Source: Conidiobolus incongruus B7586 (lineage: Eukaryota; Entomophthoromycota; Entomophthoromycetes; Entomophthorales; Conidiobolaceae). Taken from it: 45,524 bases of DNA. The stretch lies in assembly GCA_000697335.1 (NCBI GenBank), contig JNEM01016960.1, positions 1 through 45,524 of the forward strand. Reading direction: 5' to 3'. The notes beneath the pieces are model-generated. The model had not been told where the DNA came from and made no database searches. It worked only from the letters and a program-made list of their open reading frames with translations. The translations under genes and the position numbers were made by a program. Of the stretch, positions 21,801-34,096 are shown piece by piece (the first letter of the stretch is position 1; every line of letters starts with the position of its first letter).

Positions 21801-23809
21801 ATCAACCTTGAAACTGGAAAAGCGGATAATAAGATTAAATTGATCAAACTGGAGCAGAAGCTTCATGGCACGCCACAGCAACTAGGGGCATTGAACCTTG
21901 CTGATGAAAATAGATTGATCATTCGAGATGGTTTGCTCAAGAAAAAACAGGGAGTAGACGCAACTGAATTACAATGCTTCCTGTTCGACCATATGTTCTT
22001 GATGACCAAAAAGAAAAAGGTCAAAGAAAATTCTAGTCAATATAACAGCGGTGCAAATTATGGTCTTGGATGGAGTGGAGAACCATGTGATTACAAAATA
22101 CACAAACAGGTAATACATTTGAACATTTTTATAAATTTATCACATTTTTTCACTATACCATTTTTATTATCATTGACTGATATTATTATCATATAGCCAA
22201 TACCATTGGAATTTATACAAGTATCTATTCCCAATGAGTCGCCACCTTATCCTACAACTAACTACAGATGGTCCAGTAACTCTTCCGTAGTAGGTAGTTC
22301 AATAACACCTACAAATTCACACACTCCCTCTATCAACTCTGGGCCCGCTGGCTTTCTTTCTCGTCGAGCTACGTCATTGCTCAGTTACGGTGGCAATTCA
22401 GATGCATCAGAACCCACTCCCGGAACTGTCATTTCTCCTCCCCCGATGTCCGCACCAGCTTACATACCAGAAACCCCGAGTAAGGGCTCATCAGGCTACC
22501 CACTCAACATCACACACCTTGGTAAATTAGGTTTTACAATCACGCTTAATGCAAATACGATCACGGAACGTAAGCTTTGGAAAGAAAAGATTGAGAGACA
22601 AAAGAAATTGATTACAGACAAAAATGCAATCTATGAGAAGGTCACAATCTCTAAATTTGACTTTAAACTAGCAAACAATAGAGTCACATGCTCCTCAACT
22701 TTTGGTAAGTCTCAATATAGGCATATCTTCTCATTAGTGTTGCATTTTGTAATCACCATACTCATATATTATTCTATTAGACAATGGTAGAAGAATCATC
22801 ATTGGTACCGATGTAGGTGTCTACACTAATATATCGTCGGAACAATTTAGCAATTCTGGGCACCGCAGAAAGTTTGAAAAGGTTATGGATTTAGAGAAAG
22901 TCACCCAAATCGAAGTATTGGAGGAATATAATATGTTTATTGTACTCGCCGATAAGACCCTCACAACCTTCGCCCTTGACGCCTTGGATTCTCAAGATTT
23001 AAATATTACTAAAGGAAGGCATATTGGCTCTCATGTGAGCTTCTTCAAAGTAGGCGTCTGTTTGAGCCGTCATCTTGTGTGTATTGTGAAATCCACGGCT
23101 CTTACTTCAATTATCAAAACTCTTGAACCCGTTCTACTTACAAGTAGTAAAAAGTCCAACTTTGGAAGGTTTTTAATGAGAGCTGGAAAAGATGGAATGA
23201 GATTGTATAAAGTAAGTGTTAATATTTTTATCATTCAAGTTGACATATTTTGATCTTTTGAATTAGAAATTCTATATTCCTAGTGAATCTACTTCTCTTC
23301 ATTTTATGAAGACCAAGCTATGTGTAGGATGTGCGAAGGGATTTGAAATTGTTGACCTCGAAACGTTGAATACTCAAGGGTTACTCAACCCGTCTGATGA
23401 ATCATTACAATTCGTGCTAAAACGCGATAACATCAAACCTATATCGATTTTCCGAATTCAAAACAGAGATTTTATTCTTTGTTATGATGAATTTGCATTT
23501 TATGTTGATAAGGAAGGAATTAGATCCAGACCAAATAAAATCTTGAATTGGGAAGGTAAACCTGAGTCATTTGCATTTCAATACCCTTATCTACTCGGTT
23601 TCAGCCCTGAATTCGTCGAGATATGGGATGTTGAGACGAGTGAACTACGCCAAGTGATTCCCACGGGTAACTCTCGATCATTATTCTGCGATACTTCGAA
23701 AAATGTTATTCATTGTGTCTCTGGAGGAGCGGAAGAAGAGCCCACAGAGTTTCAACATTTTTTTAATCTGGTCTTGAAACCTAAAGCAAGCAAACTCAAT
23801 ATAATTTAA
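18825..23809 (+). CDS. ROM2: Rho1 guanine-nucleotide exchange factor, DEP-DH-PH-CNH (Rom2/Rgf-like), 6 exons
   Basis: Exons 18825-19203, 19537-21566, 21618-22109, 22197-22704, 22781-23211 and 23267-23809 join in frame to 1460 aa. The likely role is activation of Rho1 at the plasma membrane in the cell-wall-integrity pathway. Order: a Ser/Thr/Pro-rich N-terminus with polybasic stretches (1-470); DEP (about 474-565, VTFDEAYSLSTIYARF to IDSSYEIYSL); a Cys-rich CYSPIC...CYSSSCP segment that I recall from fungal relatives; the DH/RhoGEF domain from about 677 (RQEAIYEAIYTESDFLEDL) to about 870; a PH domain about 900-1095 interrupted by a Ser/Pro-rich insert; and a CNH domain about 1145-1440. The length is close to that of yeast Rom2. 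The first ATG after the upstream stop is used; ATG at 18861 is an alternative. Intron 1 is 333 nt, against 50-87 nt for the others. Confidence 0.93.
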
Positions 23810-24436
23810 TCTCTGACGAATGAACAAATATCCAACTATCGCCCAACACCAACAAACTCTCATACCAATTCATAATTCTAATCTAAGTTTTATTTATTTA
23901 TTTATATTAACGATAATTTAACATCATTAATCTATAACCATTCAATTTAATTAATTATATTCAATGTTATTGAATTAAAATAATGTATAAATTTTTTCAA
24001 ACAAAAATTTTTAATAAACCTTATGTATTTTAAACTTATTGCAGAATTTGAAAATACATATGAAAAGATAATACCAACTATAATTCTTTTGGTTTTAGAA
24101 TTTTTTAAATGTGATTATTAATAATTGAAAATCAAGGTGAAAAATATAACCAACCTAGATTTTACTATAATTTCAAAATGAAAAATAAAAATTACTTATT
24201 ATTTTTACAAATATATAATTATTTTATATTTTTAAGTTTGTTGTATTTAATTGTAGATGCATCAATTTTCATAGTATATATTTTGATAATATAATTATTG
24301 ACAACAATTCCTTGTATACAATCAATCAATAAAATGAATTAAAAATTTTCATAGTATTTGAAAATACCACAAATAATGGAGATATACTGACTATTAAAGT
24401 ATAAATAATTTTGGATCAAATTTTAGATATTTAAAA
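23810..24436. other. Intergenic, no gene seen
   Basis: AT-rich spacer between the Rho-GEF stop and a decayed mariner. No gene recognised. Confidence 0.6.
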
Positions 24437-25603
24437 CTAGTTTAAAAAGGAATGGCAAATTTATAAATTTCTGATTTTTCAAAAATATTGTTAGTTTTAA
24501 AAAGTAAATTATATAAAAAATATATAAGAGGATTAATATTTTCAAAATATATATATAATTATTTTTTCATTAAACTATTTTTACTTAAAATTTTAATATT
24601 AAATCAAATTATTTTTGAATTAGATAATAATAATTGAAATTTCTTTATTTTAGTATTATTAAAACTTAACTAATAACTCTTTAAGTTCACTTAAGATTTA
24701 TATATAATTTATAATGATAGCACTTTATTTAAAACCATTATTTATTATCAATTTTTTCACTTTAAAGCTAGAAAATATATTATTTAAAATTTATTAAAAA
24801 TTATGCTAATTTTTATTATTATTATTATTATTTATTAAAGTAAAAAATATATTAGAAATACCTATTCATTTTAGTAAAAGGATTATTAAAGTAATATACT
24901 TTTAGTATATTAGTATATTTTAAATAATAAAAATTTAAACTTGGATTAATTAAGATATAAAATAAATACCTTATAGTTTAATTACACTTTAACTAGAGTA
25001 ATTAAGATTAAAACAAGCTTAATAAATTATAATTTAAAAATCTTTAATTTTTAATCTTTATAATTAATAAATCTTATATTTTTTAAATAATCTTTGATTT
25101 AAAAACAAAGCATAATATTAGGTTATTCTAAAATAATCCCTTTAATATAACTAAATAAACAATTATTTTATTTATAAGCAAATATCAATTGCTATAATAG
25201 ATTATAATAATATATAGTATTTTTAATATAATTTAAAAATATCTATTATTTTATATTATACTTGTATAATATATAAAACTAAAGTTGTAAAAATTTTTCT
25301 AATTTAAAATAATTGGGAAAAGCTGCTAAATCTAATATATTTATTAAATTACAACCTATATGATTATAATTGCTATAGGCAATCAAAAAATGTATTTACC
25401 AGAAAGAAAATTCCTATAAACAAATTTAATTGGTTTATAAAATATTAACTTTTAGTTTTATTAAAAAGAATTATTTTTTAGGTGTTAGAAATTTGCCAAT
25501 AGTATAGCAAAAAATGATTAATAATAAAATAAATATCAATTTTCTATTGTTTATTTATTTTTATAAATCATATATTAAAAATTATTTTTAACTTCTGTAG
25601 TAA
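24437..25603 (+). mobile_element. Decayed mariner element, plus orientation (uninterrupted)
   Basis: Aligns along its length to the element at 37661-38980. The left end (CTAGTTTAAAAAGGAATGGC) matches that element's terminal repeat, and the interior around 25190-25300 matches the coding segment before and around its second catalytic Asp. The stretch 25290-25500 follows the transposase C-terminal region, including AAAATTCCTATAAACAAATT and TTTTTTAGGTGTTAGAAATT. It ends in a repeat-like ACTTCTGTAGTAA. At about 1.17 kb it is slightly shorter than the better copy (1.32 kb) because of internal deletions. The frame is full of stops and nearly all G/C positions are eroded, so it is old. It serves as an empty-site sister for the nested insertion at 37659-38982. 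Confidence 0.75.
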
Positions 25604-25795
25604 TAAATCAAAAGTTGAAATCCTTTAATTGATATAATAATATATATAATTTAAATTTAAAATTAATTAAAGCTAAATCTGATTTTCATTAACTAATTTT
25701 TCAAATTTATTGTATATAACCTTTAATACAATAAATAAATTATTTAAATTCTAAAGTTTTAATAAAACTATTTCATAAGTATTAAAATTTATTAA

Positions 25796-27309
25796 TTAGT
25801 TATTAGAATTCAATTGAATAATTTTAGAAATTTTATCGAACACTTGAGCTACTACATTCTCGGGCAACTGATAATAAAACACTAATCTAATAGTATTACC
25901 ACCGTAGCTATAACACAATACTCCTTCATCCCTTAATTTTTCAGCCATAAAGTCGCCAGTGATATTATAGTGTTTAAAATTCACAAATAACATATTGGTG
26001 TCGGGGGGATAATCGAACGATAGGTTTAATCCTTTCAATTTAACTGCTAATTGAGATACTCTCGTGATCTTGAGCTAATTGGGGTAATGTGTTGTCGAGG
26101 CAGTAGTCGACGGCTTTGGCTAAGATACCGCTCTGTCTCCAGCTAAATAGATGAGATGAGCGGATACTATAATGAGTTGAATTATTTATGATTACCCTCC
26201 ACCAAGCATCTTTCTAAATTGTTTAGATTTCTGAATTAATTCATTATTACCTATAAATGTGATTAGTTAATTGTCAATATTATTAAAATTAACACCAATG
26301 TTTACCTAATAAAATAGAACCAATAGGAGCACCCAATCCTTAATAAATTGATAAATTAGTAGAATTAAGAGCATGAACCCAGATAAAATACCTTTTGAAA
26401 AGCATAAAGAAACCTAAATGATAATGAGTAATTTTAAATATAATAAGTATAGTAGAATTACAATATCAAATAAATCACAATAATTTTTGAGAGGAATATT
26501 TTCTTTAATACTTGCGTTCCATAATCTGGCGCCATCTAAATATTATAAATTATTAATAAAATATAACATTTGAGACTGTTAATATTTACCTAAATGTAAG
26601 TGAATCTTATTTTGTTTGCAATAATCACTTATTTTTCTAAATATCACTCCATAAATACACTAAGGTGCAATAATATAACAATATCAATTACTCAATTTCT
26701 TTAAAATCAAAAATTGACCCATTTAATGTATTCTCCAAACTAATTAGTTTAGTAGGCGCCAAATGTACGTCCGATTCGTCCAGTCTCACGCAATTTTCAA
26801 TATCTCTTAAAGTCAGATGGTGTTTGGATTGGGGTGTGGTGGGAATGACTAACGCATGGGACAAGTGCGCTAATGCATTGGACTCATATTTGTAAATATG
26901 GCTTCTGGAATCGCAGACGATGGAGTATGGAGGCTGCTTCAAAGCTGAACGAATGCCCAATTGGTTGGTCATGGTGCCTGATACACAGAACAGTCCCGAC
27001 TCCTTCCCTGTCATTTCGCAAAGTCGGTTTTCGAGTCGGATGGTATCTGCATCCTCCTAATTGATCAGATATATCATTTTATTTATTCATTAATGATTAT
27101 AAAATTGATTACTTCCATAACATTATCCCCACCGGAAGCACTCTGAATAATTTTCAGCATATCAGTACTGGGTCTAGTAACTGCATCCCAATAAATATAA
27201 ACCCATCAAATCACTAATTAAATTTACCTGTATCCGATCTCAAATCGATGAATTTTTTATTCAAAGATTTTGGAATAATTTGATAGTTTAATACTTTGGT
27301 ATATTTCAT
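25796..27309 (-). CDS. GLY1: L-threonine (low-specificity) aldolase, 9 exons, one frame break in the last exon
   Basis: Exons 27309-27228, 27180-27113, 27056-26692, 26636-26590, 26535-26462, 26413-26392, 26338-26306, 26250-26196 and 26142-25796; introns are about 47-56 nt. A PLP enzyme splitting threonine to glycine and acetaldehyde. Family landmarks: FIDLRSDTVTRP near the start, GLFCVSGTMTNQ, APTKLISLENTLNG, LHLDGARLWNA, the PLP Lys in VSLCFSKGLGAPIGS, and FRKMLGGGWRQSGILAKA. Exons 5-8 are only 22-74 nt long yet join in frame. In exon 9 the frame is lost at about 26060: ...LAQDHE is followed, after one extra or two missing bases, by VSQLAVKLKGLNLSF and the family C-terminus. The alignment favours loss of one AG from a GAGAGAG run. 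All else is intact, so either a sequence error or a very recent break. No mitochondrial presequence is obvious. Confidence 0.85.
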
Positions 27310-27649
27310 ATTTGTAATTATTTGGATTAATAATCAAGAGTGGACTTGGATAATTACCTTCAAATAATTGATCGAAGAAAGTTTAAATTATGGGAAATTT
27401 TAAAAAATATTCATTAATTCAATATTCAAACTTTCAGTATCTGATATTGTCTTGAATTAAATTACCATATTTTACTGAAAAATAGTTAAACAAAGAAATC
27501 ATTAAACAATAATAAAAAGATTTGTTGAGAGAATAATGTTATAGAACTCTAGAAAATAAATTTAAAGAACAAAAAAGATTAAATAATTATAATAAGAATC
27601 ACTAAATCAAGAATGGTGGAGGTCTAGTAAAAAATGTATGAGTTAGAAG

Positions 27650-27654
27650 AAAAA
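27650..27654 (-). terminator. Pol III T-run after tRNA-Pro
   Basis: Five T on the minus strand, 16 bases past the tRNA 3' end; the usual RNA polymerase III stop signal. Confidence 0.6.
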
Positions 27655-27669
27655 CATAATAAGAAACCA

Positions 27670-27741
27670 GGGCTCGACTGGGAATCGAACCCAGGACCTC
27701 TCCCACCCTAAGGGAGAATTATACCACTAAACCATCGAGCC
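27670..27741 (-). tRNA. tRNA-Pro (anticodon AGG)
   Basis: Minus strand, 72 nt including the C discriminator. The acceptor stem GGCTCGA pairs with TCGAGCC, the anticodon arm is CTCCC-TTAGGGT-GGGAG with AGG, and the T arm is CTGGG-TTCGATT-CCCAG. A and B box sequences (TGGTTTAGTGG, GGTTCGATTCC) are present. No intron. It sits between the divergent aldolase and uS15m genes. Confidence 0.95.
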
Positions 27742-28222
27742 TTGTTGTTGGTGGAATTAACATATATAAGTTACCATATATTTGTATTATTTAATTATAT
27801 TTAATATTATCTAATCTTTTGTTGACATCAAATCAATTCTAATATTAGGCATATCTTCAATTAATATATATTATTCATTTGCTTTTTTTTCTTTTTTTAA
27901 CTTTTACTAAATTAGAATTAATCAACTCATTTATTTACATAAATATTTAGTATATTTTAATATACATTATGATTATTTTTTCAAAAAACTTTTCATTTAC
28001 TCTGATCTTAAATTATGATAGAATTTTAATTCCAAATAATATTTAATAACTCAATTTTCCCACATATCATCAAAATCCCATAATTTAATCATAAATATCT
28101 TTATCCTTTTAAATTTTTCTATAATATTGTATTTTTTAATATAATAATAATTTTTTAAAAAACATAAATAAATATTAAAAATAGTAGCATTAATTTATTT
28201 TAATACAATATAGAGGAAAATT
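27742..28222. other. Intergenic, no gene seen
   Basis: AT-rich spacer between the tRNA and uS15m genes. It should contain the uS15m promoter; T-rich runs near 27880-27900. Nothing else recognised. Confidence 0.6.
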
Positions 28223-29078
28223 ATGTTGACTAGAAAATTTATTCAAATCGGTAAAAATTTCATATTCTACAAAATATTAAATACTATATTGATTAATAAA
28301 ATTAGGACAAAGAGGATTCCATACGCAAACCTTAGCGTTAGCCCGTCACAGTGCTAAGCGTACTGTACCCTGTGTAGCCGATCCTCCCAAGCATCCTGCT
28401 CCCAAATCCGAATTCTTCAACAGTTTACCCACTCCTAAAAGCTTCCATCATGCCGATTTAGTTTCCGAAGCTCAACGTAGACTGGAAAGTATGAACGAAC
28501 CCGAAAAAGTAGTGAGTTATGAATTAAACAAATCTGACAAGATCTACTACCAGAATGGAATCGGTGAAAAGGAGCGTAAATTTTTGTTTGAAACTACACC
28601 CAAAGTGTTGACACAGAGTCAGTTGAGTAGTTTTGTTCCTTTGGATCCTACCAAGATTCAGAATCAAGCAGAATCCATTAGACGTTTGGTAAGTTTGAAT
28701 ACCGCTAACGCTAAAGGTATTAGAGCTTACAATATCGAAAAATGTGTCGAACATTTTGGTAGAAAAGAAGGCGATACTGGAAGTCCCGAAGTTCAAGGTA
28801 AATTTTACATAATATATTCATATAGGTTAGTATATATTAACTTCCTAATAGCTGCCATCTGGACTCTCAAAATCCGCAACTTGGAAACCCATTTGAAACA
28901 AAACAAAAAGGATTTACACAATCGTCGCAAGTACGAGCATTTCCTCCATAAGAGAGCTAAAATTTTGAAATATTTAAAGCGCAAAAGTTTGGAGAGATAT
29001 TATGTATGTTTGAAAGAATTAGGTGTGACTCCCGAAATGGTAGAAGGTCAAATTAGTATTAGACAATCTCATAATTAA
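28223..29078 (+). CDS. MRPS15: Mitochondrial small-subunit ribosomal protein uS15m, 3 exons
   Basis: Exons 28223-28250, 28306-28797 and 28852-29078 join in frame to 248 aa. Introns are 55 and 54 nt. The uS15 domain occupies roughly the last 110 residues. It shows GDTGSPEVQ directly before intron 2, then AAIWTLKIRNLETHLKQNKKD, HNRRKYEHFLHKRAKILKYL and ERYYVCLKELGV, the contact helices to the 16S-like rRNA central domain. The N-terminus MLTRKFIQIGQRGFHTQTLA is Arg-rich without acidic residues, a typical mitochondrial presequence, and the roughly 130-residue N-terminal extension is usual for fungal Mrps28. The gene is called by its S15 domain; the first exon is only 28 nt, so the start rests on the presequence and on in-frame splicing. 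Shows that the organism translates in mitochondria. Confidence 0.93.
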
Positions 29079-29584
29079 ATGTTGAAATAAAATTTATAAA
29101 TTAATGGTTAAATTCTATTAAATATTAAACTTTAATTGAGCATTTTGAAATGATTATAATACAATACAAAATTTGCTATATTCAAATTATAATTAAAAAC
29201 ATTACAAATTTTATCAAATTTAAATAATCAATCCATCATTATAATTAAATTATTGCAATGCAATATCAAAATAATGGTTTAATTTTTTAAGAATATAAAT
29301 CTACTAACAATCATGAAATTAGATTTAAATATCATATAAATCATTATACCAAAAATTTTAGAAATAAAGTGGTCAGTAATATAACATTAAATTCAAATGA
29401 CAGCTCAAATAATCAATTATTTGGGTATAATCAAATAAGATAAAATTTTAACTTTTATTGGAAAATGAATTTTTATTCACTACAATATGCAATCATTTGA
29501 ATAATTAATAATAACAATTTATTCATTAAAAACACTATGCATTAATAAAATCTCTATAAAATCTTACACAACAGTACACTTTGT
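29079..29584. other. Convergent intergenic region, no gene seen
   Basis: Two genes end toward each other here (uS15m from the left, UTP14 from the right). AT-rich 3' flanks only. Confidence 0.6.
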
Positions 29585-32500
29585 TTACTGCTTGAAGGGA
29601 GCTTTGATAGGATCGATAACCTTACCAACCTTGGTAACCAAGACTCTGGGCTTGATAGCTTTGTGGTAAGTAGTCGTAGGATTCCATTCTTTGCCGATTG
29701 CGCCACGCATCGTGTGCTCGAACTCTTCTTTGGTACGGTATTGGGATGGAAGTTCTCGGACTGTGTATTTCTCCAACTAAGCGATTGTTAGTAAATAGTA
29801 TGGTATTAAATAATTAATAAACTTACTTTGGGATTATGTACTTCATTAATAATTACGTGATTGAGTTTGCGATCCTTACGTTTGTTTTGATCTACTCCTG
29901 ATCCGGGCTTAGCAGCTTTAAACAATCTCTTTTTGGGTTGGAGTTTTTCACCGCCCCAGCTGCCCCAACCTGGTAGTGTAATATCTTCATCTTTAGGAGC
30001 TTGAGCTTCTATGGTTTGTTGTTTTTCTTCTTCGAATTCCTATAAATCTAATTAGTTAAGAGTATAATAAATATATGGGTACTAACATACTTGAACGACG
30101 TCGTCATTAGCGAATGCCAATTCCACCAATTCTCTCTGGTTAAAGGATGCTAATTGGTTAGCATGCACCATTGTAGGCTGTTCTTCACCATCTTCAACAT
30201 TTTCTAAAAAATAATTAACATGATAGCAATATTAATATAAATAATAAATATTTACCATCTTCAGGATAGATGATATTACTCAAAGTCTTTTGAGCATTCA
30301 CTTTAACATTAGCCAAATTGGATTGATCCTTATCCTTCATGCTGGATTTGACCTTATTCAACTTCAAGGTGGCTTTCTCAGCTTGACTGAGTTGGCCACC
30401 CTGATTTTTCTTGGACTTGATACCTGCTAAAGGTAATTCATCTTGGTGAGACAGCCATGGGTTGGATTCTTCCTCAACGACTGGTGTTTCAGAAGATTGT
30501 TCATTATCAATATCTTCAGAATCTTCAACAGTTTTGGTGTAGGTGGCATTCTTGGAGAGTTGAGGTTTGTCGCTAGTGGCAGATTTGCTCTTTTTCTTTT
30601 TATCCTGTTTTTTGGACTGGTTGGGTAAGTCGTCATGATCCTCGGCAGCTGCCCCAGTGCCTGAGAATTGTAAGCGACCTTCATTACCTTGAACAACTTG
30701 TCTGTGTTTGGTATCCTCATCGTCGCTCTCACTTTGGGCATCGTCGATATCATCTTCAGAGTCTCTATTCAACATTCTCAAATCTTCTTGAGCTTGTTGA
30801 GCCAATTCCTCAGCTTCCTTTTTCTGTCTTTCGAGTGCCTTTTGCATGAATTTCATACCTATAATGCCTTTATTAGATTTTTGGTCTTCATCATCTTCAT
30901 TGATGATCTTGTCCAATTCGTTGAAAGCAAAATTAATAACCTGTTGCCTGTCGTTGGTATCGATGGTGCCGTTGTCCAAATCATCATAATCATCGTCGGA
31001 CTCTTCGTCAGGGTTGGATTTGCCCATGATCTTTTGGGTCAATCTATCGTGCTCTTGTAATTGTTCGGTAATGGCTTGATGACTCTGCAACTGGTGTTAA
31101 ATATATGCATAACCATAATATTACTAAATGAATTTACCTCAATTTCTCTACCACCATGTTTCATCAAGTTTTTGGCCCATTTGGTAGTGTTTTGATGTTT
31201 GAGAGACATACGTTCCTGATTAATTAATTAGTTATCAGCCATTATAAGCATTAATTATTTACTTACTCTAGCACGAGCAATTTCATTCTTAGTAGCCTCC
31301 TCGTCACTATCTTCGAAATTCTTCTCACCATCCGCTTCCTGCTGTAATTTAGCCAATTTAGCTTTCTCTTTTCTCAACACCTTCCTATAGGCTTTGGACT
31401 TGATCTTAGCAACTCTCTTAGCCTTGAGCTCTTCCTTAAACAACAAATTCCTCAATTGCATCATCTTCTTCTGACGTTCTTTAACTTCTTTAATGCTTAA
31501 CTGCTGTGTTTGCAAATCTTCAAAATTCTTGAGGTTTTTATCTTGAATATTGTGACTTTGTAATGCTTCGAAGATCTCCTTCTCCATATCGTTCTCCACC
31601 TTGTGGTGACTCGTCAAAACATTGGTGGATTTGCTCTGAACGTCGGCGGAGTCGGTCTGAGTGTAGTTCAAGTGGTCCTTCTCCCTATTCTCTTTGACTA
31701 TGGGCTCCCATTGGCTGATTTGTTCTTTGGACTCTTCGTAGGCTGCAGTTCGGATGATCTTCTCTTGCATGCGTTTGACCTTGGGGGCTTTGAGGGTAGC
31801 CACCTGAGACTTTGATGTAGCCATCAAGTCTTGAACTTTGGTTTGAAGGTGATCAAATCCTGATTCATTTTCCAAAGGTTTCAACAATGATTTTAAATCG
31901 AGTTTGCCACTGTTGTCGTCGTAGGCTGATCCCAAATTGAATTCGGATTCGTTGCGATGTGAAGAGTGATCATTGAGGAAGAGTTTCTTCTTGTTTTGGT
32001 CAGAGTCTAAACTGGTAATAAATTTGGTGAGATTGGAGGGTTCATCATCTTGATCTTCTTCGTAATCTGAGGGAGGTTGATCGTCATCGTCTTCATCTTC
32101 GGAATCTATTAATTTAAAATTATCTTGATCATCTTCATCCAAATCAGCATCACCAACCAAATCTTGATACTTGACTTTCTTGTGCTTAGTATCCAAATAA
32201 TCCTCTTCAGTAGGTACCAAAGATTCATCATCCAACAAGGTAGACAAATCGACAAAGGCTTCCCCCTCCTCCAAAATAATTTCCTTATCAAATTTGTCGT
32301 CGTCTGAATCATCGGAATCTTCTTGGGTTTTCTTCTTACCCTTCCCTTTCAACTTAGCTTCTCTCTTACGATCCTTCAGCCCCAACACCATAGCATTGTA
32401 CTGATCGTTCAGCCCATCCTCGCCGAAAGCGTCGTCGGAATCGATCTCTTCGTCGTCCTCCGAATTTATATGGTCCACATGGTATTGCTCGACCCCGCCC

Positions 32501-32646
32501 TCCGACATCCAGTCTAAATTGTGTTGTCTCAAATGCTTTCCTTTATTACTGTCGAAGTCATCCTCATAAATGTTCAACAAATTCTGTTGTTCTTTTTTTG
32601 TCGGTTTTTTCTTGGATTTGAGTTTGAAATTTTTTGACTTGGCCAT
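29585..32646 (-). CDS. UTP14: UTP14, U3 snoRNP/SSU-processome protein, 6 exons
   Basis: Exons 32646-31267, 31215-31138, 31090-30256, 30203-30091, 30039-29827 and 29776-29585 join in frame to 936 aa, close to yeast Utp14 (899). Utp14 activates the helicase Dhr1 during 18S rRNA maturation in the nucleolus. It is Lys-rich at the start and acidic through the middle, with long Asp/Glu runs. Family landmarks: AAYEESKEQISQWEPIVKEN (about 305-325), the ERMSLKHQNTTKWAKNLMKH segment at the exon 1/2 junction and in exon 2, LPGWGSWGG in exon 5 and the C-terminal LEKYTVRELPSQYRTKEEFE...MRGAIGKEWN. Introns are about 46-52 nt. Codon use is G/C-richer than the surroundings. No break in any exon, which contrasts with the aldolase and UXT genes. 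Confidence 0.95.
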
Positions 32647-33790
32647 TATTGGTGATTATATGTGGAATGAATGATTACTAATGTTCAAATTATTAAAATG
32701 AATTTGATTAATATCTATAAATACTATAACTAAAAATATTCTATTTAAAATAAATTACTGTTTTAAAATATTAACTGATTTATAATTGTAGTTAATATTA
32801 AAATTATTTTGAATATTTTTTTGTTAAGAATTAATAATTTGAAAAAATTCTTTAGGGATTGAAATATCTATTTAAATTTATATTTTTAAAATCAATTCTA
32901 TGGGATTTTTCATTTCCATTTTTCTCAAAATTAATAATTGAATTTGGAATTTTATTGAAGTTTATTAATAGTTAAATTATATCTCTATCTATTAAACTAT
33001 TATTATGAGAGTTAAATCATAATTCATAATAATAGCAAAAATATTTAATATATATAAGATTGCTATTTTAATTTCTTTGCTAATATTTAATAAAGTACTG
33101 GAATAGAATGATTAATATATTATCATCATTTATTGCAATAACATTATGATTCCTGATTATTTAATAATCCTTACTGATTCAATTATTTTATTATTATGTG
33201 GAATTTAAATAGTATATCGCTATTCTACCATATTTTGGAATATATATATATATTATTAATCATATCTTTAATCTAATCATTGAATAATATCAATTTGTTA
33301 AAATGTTTGAAATCAAAAAAACATTATTATCAAAAATAAAATCTTTTAATATCATTCAAAATTTATTCAATATATTATTATAAAATTAAACAATTTCAAT
33401 ATCTAATCACAAAAAATTATCAAAATTAGATTATATTTTAAGAGTATTAAGTTGAAAAATTTGTTAATTGAAAGTAAAGTTATAATATATCTGCTATATT
33501 TCAATCAATTTAAACAACTATATCAAACGGTTATTCTTATTTATCTATTGAAAGTCATCATAGTTGATTATGTACAATAGTGGATTCTCATTCTTGGAAA
33601 ATTTTTGTATGATTGATAGCAAATATATATATTAATTAATTATAAGTTATAAAATGATTAAGTATATAAACTATTAAAAAAAATTAATTAATTCTTATAT
33701 AAATAGTGTTGAAAATAGACGAAGAATTTATATTATAATATAGAAAAATTGAAAATTTGAAAATATTTACCAATGATTATATGACCATTA
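32647..33790. other. Intergenic, no gene seen
   Basis: 1.1 kb of AT-rich spacer holding the UTP14 promoter at its left end. A T4 run on the minus strand at 33760-33763 may stop the tRNA-His transcript. Nothing else recognised. Confidence 0.6.
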
Positions 33791-33861
33791 TGCCGTTGCG
33801 CGGAATCGAACCGCGGTCTGAGCGGCCACAACGCTTCGTACTACCACTATACTACAACGGC
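33791..33861 (-). tRNA. tRNA-His (anticodon GTG)
   Basis: Minus strand, 71 nt. The acceptor stem GCCGTTG pairs with CAACGGC, followed by an A discriminator. The anticodon arm contains GCGTTGTGGCCGC (anticodon GTG), as in eukaryotic tRNA-His. The T arm is CGCGG-TTCGATT-CCGCG. No intron. The extra G-1 of tRNA-His is added after transcription in eukaryotes. Confidence 0.95.
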
Positions 33862-34096
33862 TTAAAATAGAGAATAAAATATCATTATATCTATAATAAA
33901 TGATATATTTTTAATATTTTTATCTTTGCTAGATTTTTACTTTTTATTGCTATATATTTTTTTACTACTTCAATTTTGGTGTAAATTATCGATTCAATTA
34001 TATTATAATTATTGAGCAATGAAAAATTTATTATTAAACCTAAATGTCTTGATTTATATACTAATTTTGTTTATTTAGTATTCAATTCAATTTGAT

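Noticed and set aside
26047-26059. A 13-nt GT...AG stretch in the last aldolase exon that would restore the frame if spliced
   Set aside because: Far shorter than any other intron in the window (45 nt or more), and removing it would delete the conserved VSQLA part of the protein. A base-level slip is the simpler reading.
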